Assembly (NCBI RefSeq): GCF_000182925.2 | Contig: NC_026505.1 | Location: 5,270,001-5,334,000 of the forward strand | Reading direction: 5' to 3' | Source: Neurospora crassa OR74A | Taxonomy: Eukaryota > Ascomycota > Sordariomycetes > Sordariales > Sordariaceae | Length of the DNA stretch: 64,000 bases | Part shown: piece by piece, positions 31,948 through 44,093 of the stretch | How positions within the stretch are numbered: position 1 is the stretch's first letter | Layout of the letters: each line of letters opens with the position of its first letter | Notes under the pieces: generated by a model | The model's database searches: none | Told to the model about the DNA's origin: nothing | Seen by the model: only the letters and a program-made list of their open reading frames with translations | Translations under genes and position numbers: made by a program

Positions 31948-34091
31948 CTAACATGACGCCTCATTTCCCATAAACCTCTCCTTCCCCCTCCTCACAAACC
32001 TCACTGGGACATGCCTCCCCCCGGTCAATTTGAGCGTCACCACCGATTGCGCCTGCTGAACCGTCTCCTTCGCCTTCTCCTGCGCCTTCGCATACACGTG
32101 CCTCCTCTGCTCTGGTACCATCATCTGCACCTCTTCATCACTCGCATCCACCGCCAGCTCAACCGAGTACTTTTGAAACAGCACCGCAATGGCAGCGACC
32201 ATCTCCACCATGGCAATCCTCCTTCCCAGACAGGAACGCGCGCCATCAGAGAAGGGAATGAAGGATCCTCTCACAGGCCGGAAAAGCGTGGGCGAGGTGT
32301 CGGTGCCTTGGTATCCGCCGTAATTCTCTTCCTGCTGTTGTTTTCCCTCCCCCTTTTCGTCGTCGGATGATGGTTGCCCCTGAGACATGGAAGGCAAGTA
32401 CCACCTATCGGGATGCCACTCATCCAGATCATCCGTGTCTCCTTTCTTGGTCGTCTTGTCATGAAGAGCAGGCCAATAGCGCCTACTCCTTTGTACAGCC
32501 GATATAACAGGCATGACAGGCATCATAGCCGGCATCGGATGCCTTTGTCCTCCGTCTTGCACCCATTGATCGGTATCCGCGACTCGCTTGGGCGTCACCA
32601 CCACGGGCGGAATCAGGCGCAGGGTTTCGTTGATCACAGCACCGATGTAGCTGGCAAGCAAGGCGTTGATGCTCTTCTCGTAGTCCCATGTCTCCGGGTC
32701 GGAATCCCGACCGAAAATGGCGTCGATGTCTCGCTGCACCCGCCGCTGCACTTCGGGGTGCATAGCCAGCTCAACGATGGCAAAGTGTATGACATTGGCG
32801 GTTGTTTCGTGTCCAGCAAGGGTCATGATGAAAGCATTACCCATGATCTCGCTGTCCTCCAGCTTCATTGTCGCGCCGTCGTTCTTCTCCGAGGAAGACG
32901 GGTCATACTTGCTCCTGACCAGCTGACCCATGATATTCATCCCCTCCCTCTCCTGCACTCCCGCCCGAATATCCTGCACCTTCTCCGCCAGAAACGCGTT
33001 CATGTACTTGGAATAGTTCACCTTCGCCTCCCACGCCTCATGCAACTTTGATCCCCACGATCCCCACCGTTCGGGAATCCGCTTGAGGACCGCCGAAGGG
33101 ATCAGCAACAAGATCACAATCCTCTCCAAAACCGTCGCCAACGAATCCGCAAACGTCATGGAATACCCGTAGGGCGGCTGTAGACTCCCGTACTTGGCCA
33201 GTTTCGGATCCATATCCTTAGGCATGGACTCGTGCGGCCAAAGCAGCTTCAACCCAAAGCCGACGTACCCGATAATGTTTAGCGCCCAGCGCATGGTATC
33301 GTGCTCCAGAGTCGTGATAATGCCCGTCATGTCCTCCACATCCCCTTCTCGCCGCCCTGTGCCCTCTTCTTGCGAACCAGAAGAAGAAGAAGAAGAAGAA
33401 GAAGAAGAAGAAGAAGAAAACCACCCCCCAACCATCCCCCTTGTCTGCCTCACCGCCTCCCGGAACGTATGGCCCGCATTCCGCTCATTAAAGCTCGCGC
33501 TCGTCACCTTCCTATGCATCCTCCACACCTGTCCCTCCGTCGTCACCACATTGGACCCAAAAATCTCCAAAATCCCATACTGCCTCGTATCCTTGGGGAA
33601 CGCCTCCCGTCTGCTCATCACCTGGGATATGACGGCCGCATCCGAGGTGTAGCACGCCAGCCCGTTCCAGCTGGCCACGACAAACGTGTCGCTTCCCAGA
33701 CGAGTGAAATGCGAGCGTGGGGAGGGGTGGTATTCCCAGTCGGGCGTCATGACGAAGACATACGAGGCGTAGAGCCGCTCAGGGAGCAGGCGAGTGAGGA
33801 TGGGAAGGAGGAAGTGCCGGGTTGTGAGCCAGAGGGGGGAGAGGGGGTAGATTGCTGTCATCATCATTATTAGTCAAATCACCATGGTCCTTGGAGTATA
33901 TGCTTCTTCAGAATCATTACATATATAAATATATATATAGGGAACCGAAGGAAGGAAAACTTACGGGTAATCAAAACAGGATACCCTGTTTTCCTTGCTT
34001 TGGCAATATTGCTCCTAAAGCCAGCATAGATCTTGTAGGTCGCCCAAGCCAAAAAGACCCCCAAGAGGGTGACGAGGGGGGTGAGTCTCAT
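31948..34091 (-). CDS. Cytochrome P450 monooxygenase, membrane anchored
   Basis: Two exons, 33965-34091 and 31948-33854, split by a 110-bp intron, give 677 residues. The first exon encodes an N-terminal membrane anchor (MRLTPLVTLLGVFLAWATYK). Hallmarks are all present: I-helix AGHETT (389-394), K-helix ETLR (452-455), WHPDRW, and the heme loop FSDGARSCLG (577-586) with the heme-ligating Cys584. So it should be a working ER-bound oxygenase. The protein is long for the superfamily (about 500-550 is usual). The extra length comes from a Ser13 run (189-201), a Gln/Glu-rich insert before the heme loop, and a Met/Pro-rich stretch (PMPAMMPVMPVISA) in place of the usual substrate-loop strand. There is no neighbouring biosynthetic cluster. 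CYP family and substrate are not determinable by eye. Confidence 0.9.
33379..33417 (+). repeat. (AGA)13 coding trinucleotide repeat
   Basis: Thirteen uninterrupted AGA units. On the minus strand they encode most of the polyserine run of the P450. Confidence 0.9.
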
Positions 34092-34178
34092 GGTTTGGTT
34101 CAGTTGTTTACCAACCAACCAGGGACTGAACAACACACAGACAACGAAAAGAATCTAGCGGTGGTGGAATGAGTGAGA

Positions 34179-34203
34179 GAGAAAGAAAGAAAGAAAGAAA
34201 GAG
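34179..34203 (+). repeat. GAAA tandem run
   Basis: Purine-only GAAA/GAGA repeat within the P450 upstream region. Confidence 0.8.
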
Positions 34204-35375
34204 AGGGACTGTTGATAGCACTGCAGTATCAAACAGCTTCGAGGGAGGAGGAGGGGAAAAGAGTGGTTTTATTGAGAAGGACGATCCTTCATCATTGACT
34301 TTGAGAATTTTTTTTTTTCTCTAAGAGAAGGCGCCTATCAATGTCATAACAAGCCTAGGTCCAAGCGGGGGGGGGAGAGTCGAGGATCCCCGTTCGTATC
34401 GGGTCCCGGAACACTAGACTAGCGCATGAAAAATGGATTGAGGTCGATACTGTGATCGGCGCCTTTGGTTGGAAAGGCTAACATACATACATACATAACT
34501 ATGCGTGGTTGTCATTGTTTGCTTTTCGTTCGGGTTCTTTCTCTACTAGTGTTCAATAATTCTTAGATTCATTCAGCTTGCCTCGGTCTACGGACGCTAC
34601 AGACTAAGCTAGCGGGAATATGTCCAAGTTTGGGGGGAAGGGGGGGTCCACCCACCCACCCACCGCGCGGCTACATATATGGGACAGATATGTATGTATG
34701 TAAGTATTTGTTCCATTTCTAACTTATTGATGCCCATGTCTGTCTGTTCCAGGTTTCGTCGTCCCTTGTGACCTCCGTCTTCGCTGGGCTACATGGGGAC
34801 AAGGTTGAAGAATCAACAGATGATACCGCATCTATGGAAAGAAGCAAGGTGAAAAACGTTGATAAGGGGGATAAAGTAGCTAGGTAGCGGCAAGTGGTCG
34901 GTCAGTCAGTCTATCAACCCCGTTCGGCAGATGACAACAACTTGCGGCTCTTTTTGGTCGTGGGTCTTGTACACTACTACACTGTGAGTCTGAACTATTT
35001 ATGTATGTAGTATGGGGAGGACCCTGTCCGTCGCAAAGTGAATTAGCGTCTTCGGCAATCGAAACCAATGGTGTCTTGAACCTTGAAGACGGAGAACATG
35101 GGAAAGAAACAAAAACTTCCTGGCTGAGTGCTTGAAACGCGGATCACCGTCGGAAACTCGGAACCCCTCTCGCCCCCCTGCCAAGCAATCAACACGGCAT
35201 GTGAAATCCCTCTCTGAAGAAACTAAAGATGGCTTGCAGCTTTTCCGAACGGAAGGAAACGAACCGCGCCACATCCGACTTTTCGCAACGCCTTCCCAGG
35301 TCGGGACCGTTGCTAGTCAATCTTGCAAGAGGTTGGTTGGAATTGTAACTTACGCTCAGTCGTTGCTTGCGGGTA

Positions 35376-35402
35376 TGTTACATTACTAGTTAGTAGTGTA
35401 AC
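35376..35402. repeat. Short inverted repeat
   Basis: Arms GTTACATTACTA and TAGTAGTGTAAC (one mismatch in 12) around a 3-base loop. Could form a small hairpin; no T-run follows. Confidence 0.6.
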
Positions 35403-38400
35403 AGCGTTCAAATTTACACCGTGTACGCCAGACAGTGTCACGTTCAGCTGTCAGACTGTAAAATGCCCCATAGCCCTTCAGGCCAATCAGAAGCTTCGAG
35501 ATAACGACACTTCAACTTCTCGCACTCGACAACACCGAGAACACTCGACAGTTTCACACTACGGACGAGCCAAAAGACACGCTTCAACTACCGATACCTA
35601 CTAGGGACCATTCATGGTACTGAAACAAGCAAACCTTTTGTCTCATCCGGAGAGCGCTCGCCCAAAACTAAAGTCGACATGCTTCGTTGTTTCGTTTCAT
35701 TTTCACCTCAACTTCCCCCCCGGCCAACCGCGCATCATCAAGATGTGTAGAAGCTGAGATAGCTCTGATGGGTTTGGATCTCTCTCGTGAAGGGGTACGG
35801 TTTGGCGGGGGAGGGTCCGATGAGCTCAGACGACGTCTGGTCTACGACATCAGTTGACACATGTCCGTGTCATGCTTGCTGCACAGACTCAAGACATTAC
35901 ATACGCGTGTGGGCACTGGGGCGCCGTGCGCGCACCTGGCATGTCTGGCCAGCGTTGATGTTGAGCAGCTCAGCCAAGAGGGTCGGATGGCAAACTTGTT
36001 CCTATGTGTACTGGCTGTTGGTACATTGGATGGCAGCTGTACGGAAGCCTGAATCATGGTGAAAAGCTGCGTTGGAGGTTTGGTTTGGCCTCGAAGAGTT
36101 ACCCCCGGGCTTTGGTACGAGTTGGCATTAGATGCCGCTTAGTTGTTTAATTGGCTGTTTCTCCATGGGCGAGTGTCCTCGCACCTCGGCTGACTGCTCA
36201 TCAAGCTGGCTCACGCTCCCAAGCCCGGTGTTGGCCGTTGGGTGAAGTTCAAGCTTCCATCCGGACTGAATGCTGTGCTGTCCTTTCTCCCCAGCAAGAT
36301 CAGCGTATGTATTCTGCAGTTGAGTCCACAGTCGGCGCCCTTCCTCTTCTTTGGGTTCTCATCCGGTCTGGTCTCAACAGCGGCATTGGGAATCATGCAA
36401 CTCCCGTTACTGTCTTGGTCGTCTGGTCTGATGATTATGGCGGGAAGCAAAAGCATCGTTGTCAGGTCGGTGGAACATGGCGCAGAAGGTGGCGGGTCGT
36501 GTCAAGGTAGGTACATATGCTCAGAAGAGAAAGTTGCATGTCTGGCTACCTGGTCATAATACCTGCTGTCAGTGTCTGCCGAAAACATGAAGCAAGCAAG
36601 CAACACGGCTAGTTATCTGGCCTGGCTTGAGGGAGCCTGTCATCTGTGCAGTGAATGTTCCTTAGGTACCTACCTGACAGCTGCCTGGGCAACGAGTGTC
36701 TTCGGGCCTGCCCACCCGGTTCCACCCACCTTCGAGGTCGCGACTGGAAGGTTACGACATAGTGATCAAATCCCTATGAAGCGGATAGCCCTCGCTTGGA
36801 GGGGTAGGTAAGTTGAGCACAAAGCGATTGTTTTCCCAACTGTGTGTGTGTCGTGTTGCAAAGAAAAGAGGGACACCCACAGCCATCGGAGAGCTCTCCG
36901 TCTGGTCCGATGTCTGATTTCTTGTGGAGCAGCTCCCAAGGTCAAAGTAAGGATGGGATACATCCGGTCTGATGTCTCTTTCTCCCGAACGCCATGTACA
37001 TCCCATTCTTTATTTCGTCTCAGTTGCTGCAGCTGGAGAGTACGTCCGAACGTGCCGTAAAAGCATGGTGCAACATCCTTGGACCTGCCTAGGTTGTGGG
37101 CATGTGGGCTTGCGGCGACCAGCGGGGAGAGAGGGGGGGTCTGTCTGCAAGAGTAGTAAATTACAGGGTGCTTGAGTCGCGATTAAGCGCTCGTGTCCAA
37201 AAGGGGAAAATGACGAGGATACACTTACTTATGAACAGCCATGTCTGCTCGTAACTTTCAGACTGGGAAAAAGGAAGACGCAATGCTTGAGTGGTTATCG
37301 TCTCTTTTACTTCAAGTCTGTTGAAGGTTTAACGGAGGAAGAAGAAGAATAGTCTGCAAAGGTAGACGTACCTCCTAGGTGTAGTGCGATGGTTTTGGAG
37401 GAAAGCGAGACTCGTTGACCGCCGGACCAATGGGTATCACCTGCCGCTGCTGTGGGAACACCAGGAAGGCGCTGTCACTGCTTCAGTATCACCAAATACA
37501 AGATGTCTGCCTTACTATCGAAGCCTGTGGTTCCCAGGTGTCGACTGTAGTGATGAGTTGCAGAGGGACATGGGCACTATCGCGGTTTCCCGAGTCGTGA
37601 TATCGGAAATCGTGATCATTTTCAGAGGAGCGGTGATGGAAACAGTCACATGGACGAGTGCAATTGCTTCGATTTTGACTAGGTCCTATCATTTCCTTCC
37701 CATTCTAGCTAAACTATTCCTATTGGCTTTCGCTCTTGAGCATCATCCCTTGGAAGTGTGAATCCTTCCTCTACCTATCTATGGCTAAAAAGAAAAAACC
37801 ATCATCGCGCAGCCATACAAAGTCGCACCCGAAGACCATACTTAATGGCAACATCCATCTTCGTGATGTACCGTTCAAGATGATTCACGGAACCTCAAGC
37901 CAAAATACAAAAGTACAAAGAAGAAGAAAGTGTATCGTAAAAAAAAGTCATTACCCTATCTTGTGAAGAATGCAACGGATGCAACGGAAAAGTGACAAAA
38001 AGCAAAAATCGCTTCCTCATGACCGGCATCAACTGATGATGTCCCAAGTTCCCGTGCTGTATTCCCTTTGCCTTTTTTTTCCTGCGACCCTTTGGTATGC
38101 CTGTATCCATCCCTTCCTCCTCCATGCGAGTGAGCCTTTATGTAATTCCCCCTTCCAAAAGATGAAAATCGGTCCTGTCCACACCCAAGCTGGTAGCTGT
38201 GAATGTGGAATACTTTTTTTTTGTGATTGTTTTTTGTTTTCTGGTTTCTTCTTCTTCCTCCACCCCTTTCACTGCGCTTCGTGTGCTTGCGCTCGTTTTT
38301 CATCGTTCCAATCGATGAAGCAGTTTCACCAGACTCTTTCGTTAACTGCGCTTCATTGCTATGTGAACGTTGCGAATATTCCCTCTCTTTCTTCTTAACC

Positions 38401-38850
38401 TGAATGAACATGGGTATCCAGGATTTTACCATTTCTTTCCATTGATGACCATTTGGGTCATCCCTTCTGTGAAAACTGCCACCAAACCGCTTCGTCTCTG
38501 TCAAAGACTTTTTTCTGTGGGAAGAAACCACTGTAGCGATTTCCAGATATTGTTCGTAGCCGGGTAATTTGAATGCCGTTTACAGCATTCATGAAAGCTG
38601 TGGGGAAATAGATAAAGAGCAATACAGAAAAAGAAATGAAAATGAAAATGATACCGTCTGAAAGAAATGCCGGTTGCTGAGAAATGCTTATTATGATGAA
38701 AGGCCTGAGCATAAAAGAAAAAATTATGCATTGAAAACATCAAACGCCTTTCCATGCTCTTGCACATGCTCTTTTCCACTCTGAAAAGCTGTTGCTGTTA
38801 CTGTTATTGTTGTTCCTGTGGTCGCTGTATGGTCTCAAGACGCGTACCCC

Positions 38851-40632
38851 TTAGTAACGGTTGGGATAACTGCCCGACGAATAGTCTGCATATCCAGATC
38901 CCTGAATGGACTCAGACGTTCCACTTCCGCCTTCGTACTTGGGACGTGTATTGTCTTGGAAGTTGGTGAGAATGGAAGCGGCATGTGAAGCGGTGATAGA
39001 GGGACCACCGGCGTACTGGTTGTTTGCTTCGGAGAAAGTACGACGGGGCTCGTACGAAGCAGGCTGGGGAGGGCGGTAAGCAGCAATGGTCTCTCTCCTC
39101 TGCGAAATTGGCTGGTAGAAGGAGTTGTCATTTTGGAGCATGGGGTTCATGCTAGATCCAGAGGTAGACATGCTGCCGCTGCCGCTGGTACCCAAGCCGC
39201 CAGGAGCGCTGTAGCTGGCGGTAAGACCAGTATAGCTTGGGTTGACATATCCGCGGCTGGAACCGATAGGGGCAAGAGTGGTACCGCCGTAGGTGGCGGA
39301 TGTGTTGTTTTGGAGCCCACTATTGACCGAATTACCAGACTGGTAGTAGCTGGAGGGGCCCTGACGGTAGCTGGGAGCCCAGTCAGTTCTGTTAAAGCTG
39401 GGAGAGGAGACACTGGTCTGGCGCTCAGCATACGATCTGTCGTTATAGTCGTTGTAGCCGCTACCGGATGAGTAGGAATAGGAGGGACCCTGGGAGTAAG
39501 GAGCCGGCCAGTTAGATCTGCTGGGGCTGGGAGAAGGGAGGTTGTTGTGAGCTCCGGCATACTGCCTGTCGTCGTAGCCGTAAGCAGCACGTTGCTGATG
39601 CGAGTAGTGATAGCTCGAGTCATCCGAGTCGGTGCCCGGGGTGGCCTGCTTACGACGCTTCTCAGGGGTGGTCACGTTTCCTGTGTTGGCCTTCTTCTTA
39701 TTCGCCTTCTCCTTGCGCTCCTTCTCGAGGGTCTCGTCAGTACCATCATACTCGGGAAGAATCTCGACGTCGGGGAGACCGTGTGAGGGGTGGCCGGAGT
39801 TGAGGGCCTCCTCAAGGGGGGCTTTGAAATGCTCCTCAATGATGTCGATGATTTGGACCGAAGAGTACACACGATCGCAGAGTCTGAGCAGGGCAGGCGC
39901 GACCCTAGAGGTGGGGAGGAAATCGAGTTCATCGAGTTCGTCTTCATAGTCGTCGCGCGACCGCTTCTTGTCTCTCTGAAGACGTGCCTTCTCACGCGCC
40001 TTGCTGGCCTCTTCCTGGCGCTGTTGCTCGCGCTTACGGGGGACAAGCTTCCATCCGTTCAGAGTTCCTCCCTTCAGGTTCGGATTCTCCCAATGGCTAA
40101 TATCGGACCAAATCTGGGCACGGACGATTGTGCCGATGATGAGATTGCACTGGTCAAGAGAGTATTCGGCCAAATTACGGTAACGAGCGCGCTGGTAGTG
40201 CTTGCGACACAGGTTGCACCAGACACGATCAGGCATTTGTCTCGTTGCCTTCTTGTTGCGCCCAAAGAACTGAGAAACGGCCTTGCGGGGTGGCGCATTG
40301 GTGTTGCATTTGCTTGTGTGGTAGCAACGGGTGCCACCACGGCGAAGGTCTGCCTCGAGGGCGATACGATCTGTGCGGTCTTCTTCGGTTCGGGGGTCCA
40401 GATACCTGGCCGCTCTGGTCACCCAGTCAAGATTCAAATCCTGCTCCTCGTCCTCTAGGCTAGCATTGTCGGCCATAGGAGAAGACTGCTCAGCCGTGGG
40501 GGTATCGCTGGATGAGGTCTCCATGCGAACGTTGCGTCGTCCACCGCGATTGTGAGGAGGGGTGGGCAGTTGTTGCTGAGACCACACCGAGCCCTCCTGG
40601 GGTGACTGTGGCTTGATGCGACCCGGAGCCAT
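38851..40632 (-). CDS. Conserved fungal protein with Cys motifs, function unknown
   Basis: A coding exon of 593 residues starting at the ATG at 40632 (MAPGRIKPQSPQEG). A probable 73-bp leader intron lies just upstream. The N-terminal 60 residues are Pro/Ser/Gln-rich. Residues 70-255 look folded: they include WVTRAARYLDPRTEEDRTDR and four cysteines in two groups (C103/C109 in CYHTSKC, C139/C142 in WCNLCRKHYQRARYRN) that could bind zinc. They also include SLDQCNLIIGTIVRAQIWSD and WENPNLKGGTLNGWKLVPRK. A basic coil and a helical segment (RVAPALLRLCDRVYSSVQII) follow. The last 270 residues are Ser/Tyr/Gly/Asn-rich and probably disordered. The Cys-His-Arg segment suggests nucleic-acid binding, but I cannot name the family or a partner. 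Confidence 0.78.
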   Translation of the reverse strand: MAPGRIKPQSPQEGSVWSQQQLPTPPHNRGGRRNVRMETSSSDTPTAEQSSPMADNASLEDEEQDLNLDWVTRAARYLDPRTEEDRTDRIALEADLRRGGTRCYHTSKCNTNAPPRKAVSQFFGRNKKATRQMPDRVWCNLCRKHYQRARYRNLAEYSLDQCNLIIGTIVRAQIWSDISHWENPNLKGGTLNGWKLVPRKREQQRQEEASKAREKARLQRDKKRSRDDYEDELDELDFLPTSRVAPALLRLCDRVYSSVQIIDIIEEHFKAPLEEALNSGHPSHGLPDVEILPEYDGTDETLEKERKEKANKKKANTGNVTTPEKRRKQATPGTDSDDSSYHYSHQQRAAYGYDDRQYAGAHNNLPSPSPSRSNWPAPYSQGPSYSYSSGSGYNDYNDRSYAERQTSVSSPSFNRTDWAPSYRQGPSSYYQSGNSVNSGLQNNTSATYGGTTLAPIGSSRGYVNPSYTGLTASYSAPGGLGTSGSGSMSTSGSSMNPMLQNDNSFYQPISQRRETIAAYRPPQPASYEPRRTFSEANNQYAGGPSITASHAASILTNFQDNTRPKYEGGSGTSESIQGSGYADYSSGSYPNRY

Positions 40633-41417
40633 GCTGAGGGAGCTTAGGTCAAGCCCAAGCGGATATCCGGATGAACGGCTACATGAAGTACGCAAGATGG
40701 TTAGCAGCCATGCCGGCCAAGGCTAGAATGTATGGTGTGGAAGGGATATACCCGAACGTCTGTTAAGATCAGACCGAGATCAGAAAGATGCAGGGCGCAG
40801 ATACTGGTCTGCAAGCACGAAGCCAATGTGCAGCGGGGTGGTGCTTGATGTAGAAGCGACGAACTGTCGCGAGATGGGCAGAGCCCCAAATTGCGCCGAT
40901 GTTGTTGTTGTTGTTGTTGAGATCGGCAAAGTAGGTCGAGTTGGGTTGGGTTGAAGGAGGAGGGATGAGGAAAACTCGATGGGGGGAAGGCGATAAATTT
41001 ATGGGGCAGAGTGCGCACTCGCAGCTTTGGTCTGGCAGGCTCACAGCTCTGAGCTCGAGGTCAGAGGACTCACAGTTTTCCTATTGTAGAGGGCGACTTG
41101 GGATGGAGGTGAATGGTATCAATACGTGACCCCTTATTGAGCAAACAGCTGTGGGAGTCCAGGTTTCCACTCTGAGCAATTCACGGCCCAACTGCCCGGC
41201 TACCTGGTCAACCGACAATAGCATACCCAGGCCAAGAATGATGGGTTCCTGCCGGCCGGCTTCATTGTAGGAACAACAGCGTATGTGAAGTGTATTGTGG
41301 TAATAACCGACCGGTGAAGGGGGAACGTGCTCGAGGTCGCTTATTGAAAACACCGCCAAGGAAACAAATCATCGTTTGCCAGTCACTCACTCGAGGTCTG
41401 GCATTGGCTCGCTCGAA
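40633..41417. promoter_or_regulatory. Upstream region of the Cys-motif gene
   Basis: Holds the leader intron at 40679-40751 and a TTG/CAA repeat near 40900-40920, then unremarkable sequence. It may also include further exons of the tentative gene to its right. Confidence 0.45.
40679..40751 (-). other. Probable 5' leader intron
   Basis: GTATAT donor, GCTAAC branch-like sequence and TAG acceptor, 73 bp, ending 46 bases before the start codon at 40632. No coding sequence is implied upstream. Confidence 0.55.
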
Positions 41418-41970
41418 TCATCTGGACTTCCGTCCCATATCCTCTTCCGCCCACGTCGACAGAGGCATGCAAGCAGCTTTCACATCATGCAGGAAAATAT
41501 GGGCCACGGTCGCAGAGGAGAGAGGCCAACATGTGTCGAGACGCAAACAGGAGCAAAGCCACCGAGACAAAGCAATCGGCAAGACGAGATGAACCTTCAC
41601 CACGTACGTTCGATTGTTAACCCCGAAGGGCTGAGGGGCCATGGTGTAATTTGTCCCCTCGTACGTCATGCCCGCGTGGTCAACTGACGCGCCGGTAGTA
41701 AACTGGGCTCTCTCAATGTGGCGGGGCACATTGAATCCAGCAGAAGGCCGGAAAGTGAAGTCGGAAGTGGAAGGACTAGTCTGGAGTTAGCAGCTGCTTT
41801 CGGGCAAAATCAAGATGGCAAGCAACTTACTGGTAAGCGTGTTGGGCGCCCGATGCGCCCGCTGTGCGAATTTCAGGATTCCCATGGTAGTCGGATTGCC
41901 CCGACTGGGGCGTAGTCGTTGAATTTACGACGTTGCGGATGCTCATGTTGAAGTTCTGCCGGTTGTCCAT
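41418..41970 (-). CDS. Tentative small protein, unknown
   Basis: A two-exon model, 41831-41970 and 41418-41775, gives 165 residues. Exon 1 is a clear open frame from ATG ([20 protein letters not shown]). A 55-bp intron with GTAAGT donor, CTAAC branch and TAG acceptor restores the frame to [17 protein letters not shown] and [16 protein letters not shown], whose codon use looks real. After about residue 105 the frame becomes Cys/Leu/Trp-rich and unconvincing. The true gene probably splices again at the GTACGT inside NRTYV (near 41610), and I could not find the next exon with confidence. No family recognised. Confidence 0.4.
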
Positions 41971-44093
41971 CTTGTATCACTCTAATACTTGGAGCATGAA
42001 GGTAGGTAGATAGACACCGTCGACGCTGCCGTTGCGAGTCGTTATCGGGATCAATAGTTGACTGAGAATGATGCAGTAGCATGTATGGGTACGGGCTAGC
42101 GATACCAGACTATGTTCTTGATGTCTATATCAACAAGGTTGATGAAGGGCTTTGGAAAGATATTGTCTTTTTCGGGAGAGCGGCCCAGCTTCCCTTGCCC
42201 TGGAGGCAAAATGAAGGTTGGGATGGAGATAAGGATGAACGAGAAGAGAGGAGAGATGAGACGGAGCGCTCATCTAAGTAATTGAAGAAATCAGGGCATG
42301 CGTAAGGCCATCATGTTCCCTTTGAACGGACGGGAACTCTAAGCAAGGAGGAAACGCAAAGATAAATCAGAAAATGCAGAGAAGAAGGCAGTTGGATCAG
42401 AAAAGGCACACTCGATCACCCTCAGGCATGCCAAGGGCCGAAAGTATGCGTACATTCGCTCTACGACTGCCGTAATTGTGTATCTGTTACAATGCTGCCG
42501 TAAGGAAGGAGAGTTTAGGGTAGATTACCCAGCATTCGACGACGAGAAAGTGGTATCGCTGCGAATACTGTGTGTAAAATACGCACGTCTCTGCTTAGGA
42601 TTTGGGGGTCTGGAGATTAATATTATCCTGCTTGCATGTACCAGACACCCCCACTCGCGGACATGACGCAAGACCCATTCATGTCCGATTCCTTCCTCGA
42701 GAAGTAGAAGACGCCCGCAGTAAGACGAGGTCTTTTGGTTTCGATGTTCCCAGTTGATGAGCAATGACGCCTAAGCCCTGCTATCCTTGTGACGACGAAG
42801 AGCCTTCAAGTTTTGATAACATTCGGGGACCTTTATACCGGATGCTTCATCCCGTCTGCTGAAAAATGAGCACCAAAATCGGAGTTAGAATGTTTGCATG
42901 ACGAGATGTGCGTGCTGTCCCTTCGCTGTTGACGGAATGACCCTGGCTTAACTGCCCAAGATGCAAACTTGAGTAGGTACCGAGTAGGCTCACGAAACGG
43001 CAACCGGGCGCACCGCAAAAGTCCACAAGGCCAATAGTTAAACCGCCAGACCAGTTAGATGAACACTCGAGGACCACTCCACAAGACTCGACAAGAAGAA
43101 AAAGGGAAAGAATGAGAGAAAATCTAGCCGAGGTACCTTCGCCAGTGATACCATTTAATCTGTCATCATCAGACTTACACAAGGCGAATTGCCCGGTTCA
43201 GCCTCGAGTGGTGTCGTCGAGGCGAAACTGGATGTTCGAAACGGGCAGACTTACACCAAGCAGCAGACCAATCAGCGTTCAGTTAGCAGGAGATAAGTGG
43301 GTCTACGCTCAGGGTCCTCAACGTCAGTTGTGCGCGTTAACAGAAATATACCTGACGATGCGCACAAATCTGTTAGGGACCCGTCTCTCGATCACCCTGG
43401 CTCGAAATCCGTTGAACAGGCGAAACCTTGCGCCTGAGGGGGTTTATAGCATTCGATGAACCGGGTAACTTCTAAAAGCCATCCCTTTAGAGGAGTACGA
43501 AGCTTGCTTTCTTTCGTTATCTTTATCGTCATGGTCGTGAACGTCAACCGACTTTGGGGGGTATGGAATGAAACCTTGACAGACGTCTTACCCACGCTGT
43601 GTAACGCCAAACATTTCTTTTTCTTGGATCTCCAACATCAACATGAGCATGACAGGTATAATTGGGGACTGCAGACTATGCTTTTATTTACCAGCACTCC
43701 CGTCCTGGGTATTTTGGCTGCCCTCCTTTTTCTCTTTCCTCCCCGTTACTACCACCAGACTCGACACCTTTTCGTCGTCCTAGTCCAACACTTTGTTCTG
43801 AAACCCGGTGCATATGCTGGCATCCGAACCTTTAGCCAACTCGTGCTTTGTGTACAATTCTTATTGCCTCAGATCTTGTTTTCTGGGAACGGAGTTTCGA
43901 CCATGTAATGCGTTCAATCTCAGATCGAAAACAGTTGAAAATAGAGACCGCGAAAGAATAGGCCACAGCACAAGATAGGTGGTGCCGGTAATGCCCATGT
44001 CCGTTCAGTTGTCCAGCGTCCTCGTTCACAACATCTGCCACTGTAAATGTATCGGACGGCAACGGCGCTATTTGAGTACCATGCGATGCTTTA
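41971..44093. other. Intergenic region
   Basis: 2.1 kb with no gene I can support. The minus strand at 43150-43370 has several donor-like sequences (GTAAGT twice) but no exon with protein character between them. A plus-strand frame of 150 codons at 43456-43908 with hydrophobic stretches is judged accidental. Confidence 0.4.

Larger units (their letters stand above)
34092..38850. other. 4.8-kb stretch with no recognisable gene
   Basis: The largest gene-free part of the window. The left end is the P450 promoter, with GAAA repeats at 34179-34203. The right 1-1.5 kb, T-rich around 38080-38400, is probably 3' flank of the gene ending at 38851. Frames between 35.8 and 37.8 kb reach about 125 codons but overlap on opposite strands and show no family motif. 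I found no tRNA- or 5S-like sequence by eye. A small imperfect inverted repeat lies at 35376-35402. Confidence 0.45.

Noticed and set aside
36151-36510. 119-codon frame in the 4.8-kb gap
   Set aside because: Overlaps other frames of similar size on both strands, with no conserved motif or convincing splice sites.
43456-43908. 150-codon plus-strand frame with hydrophobic stretches
   Set aside because: Starts with ATG and could span a membrane, but has no family motif, no supporting splice pattern and lies in T-rich sequence. I judge it accidental, though transcript data could change this.
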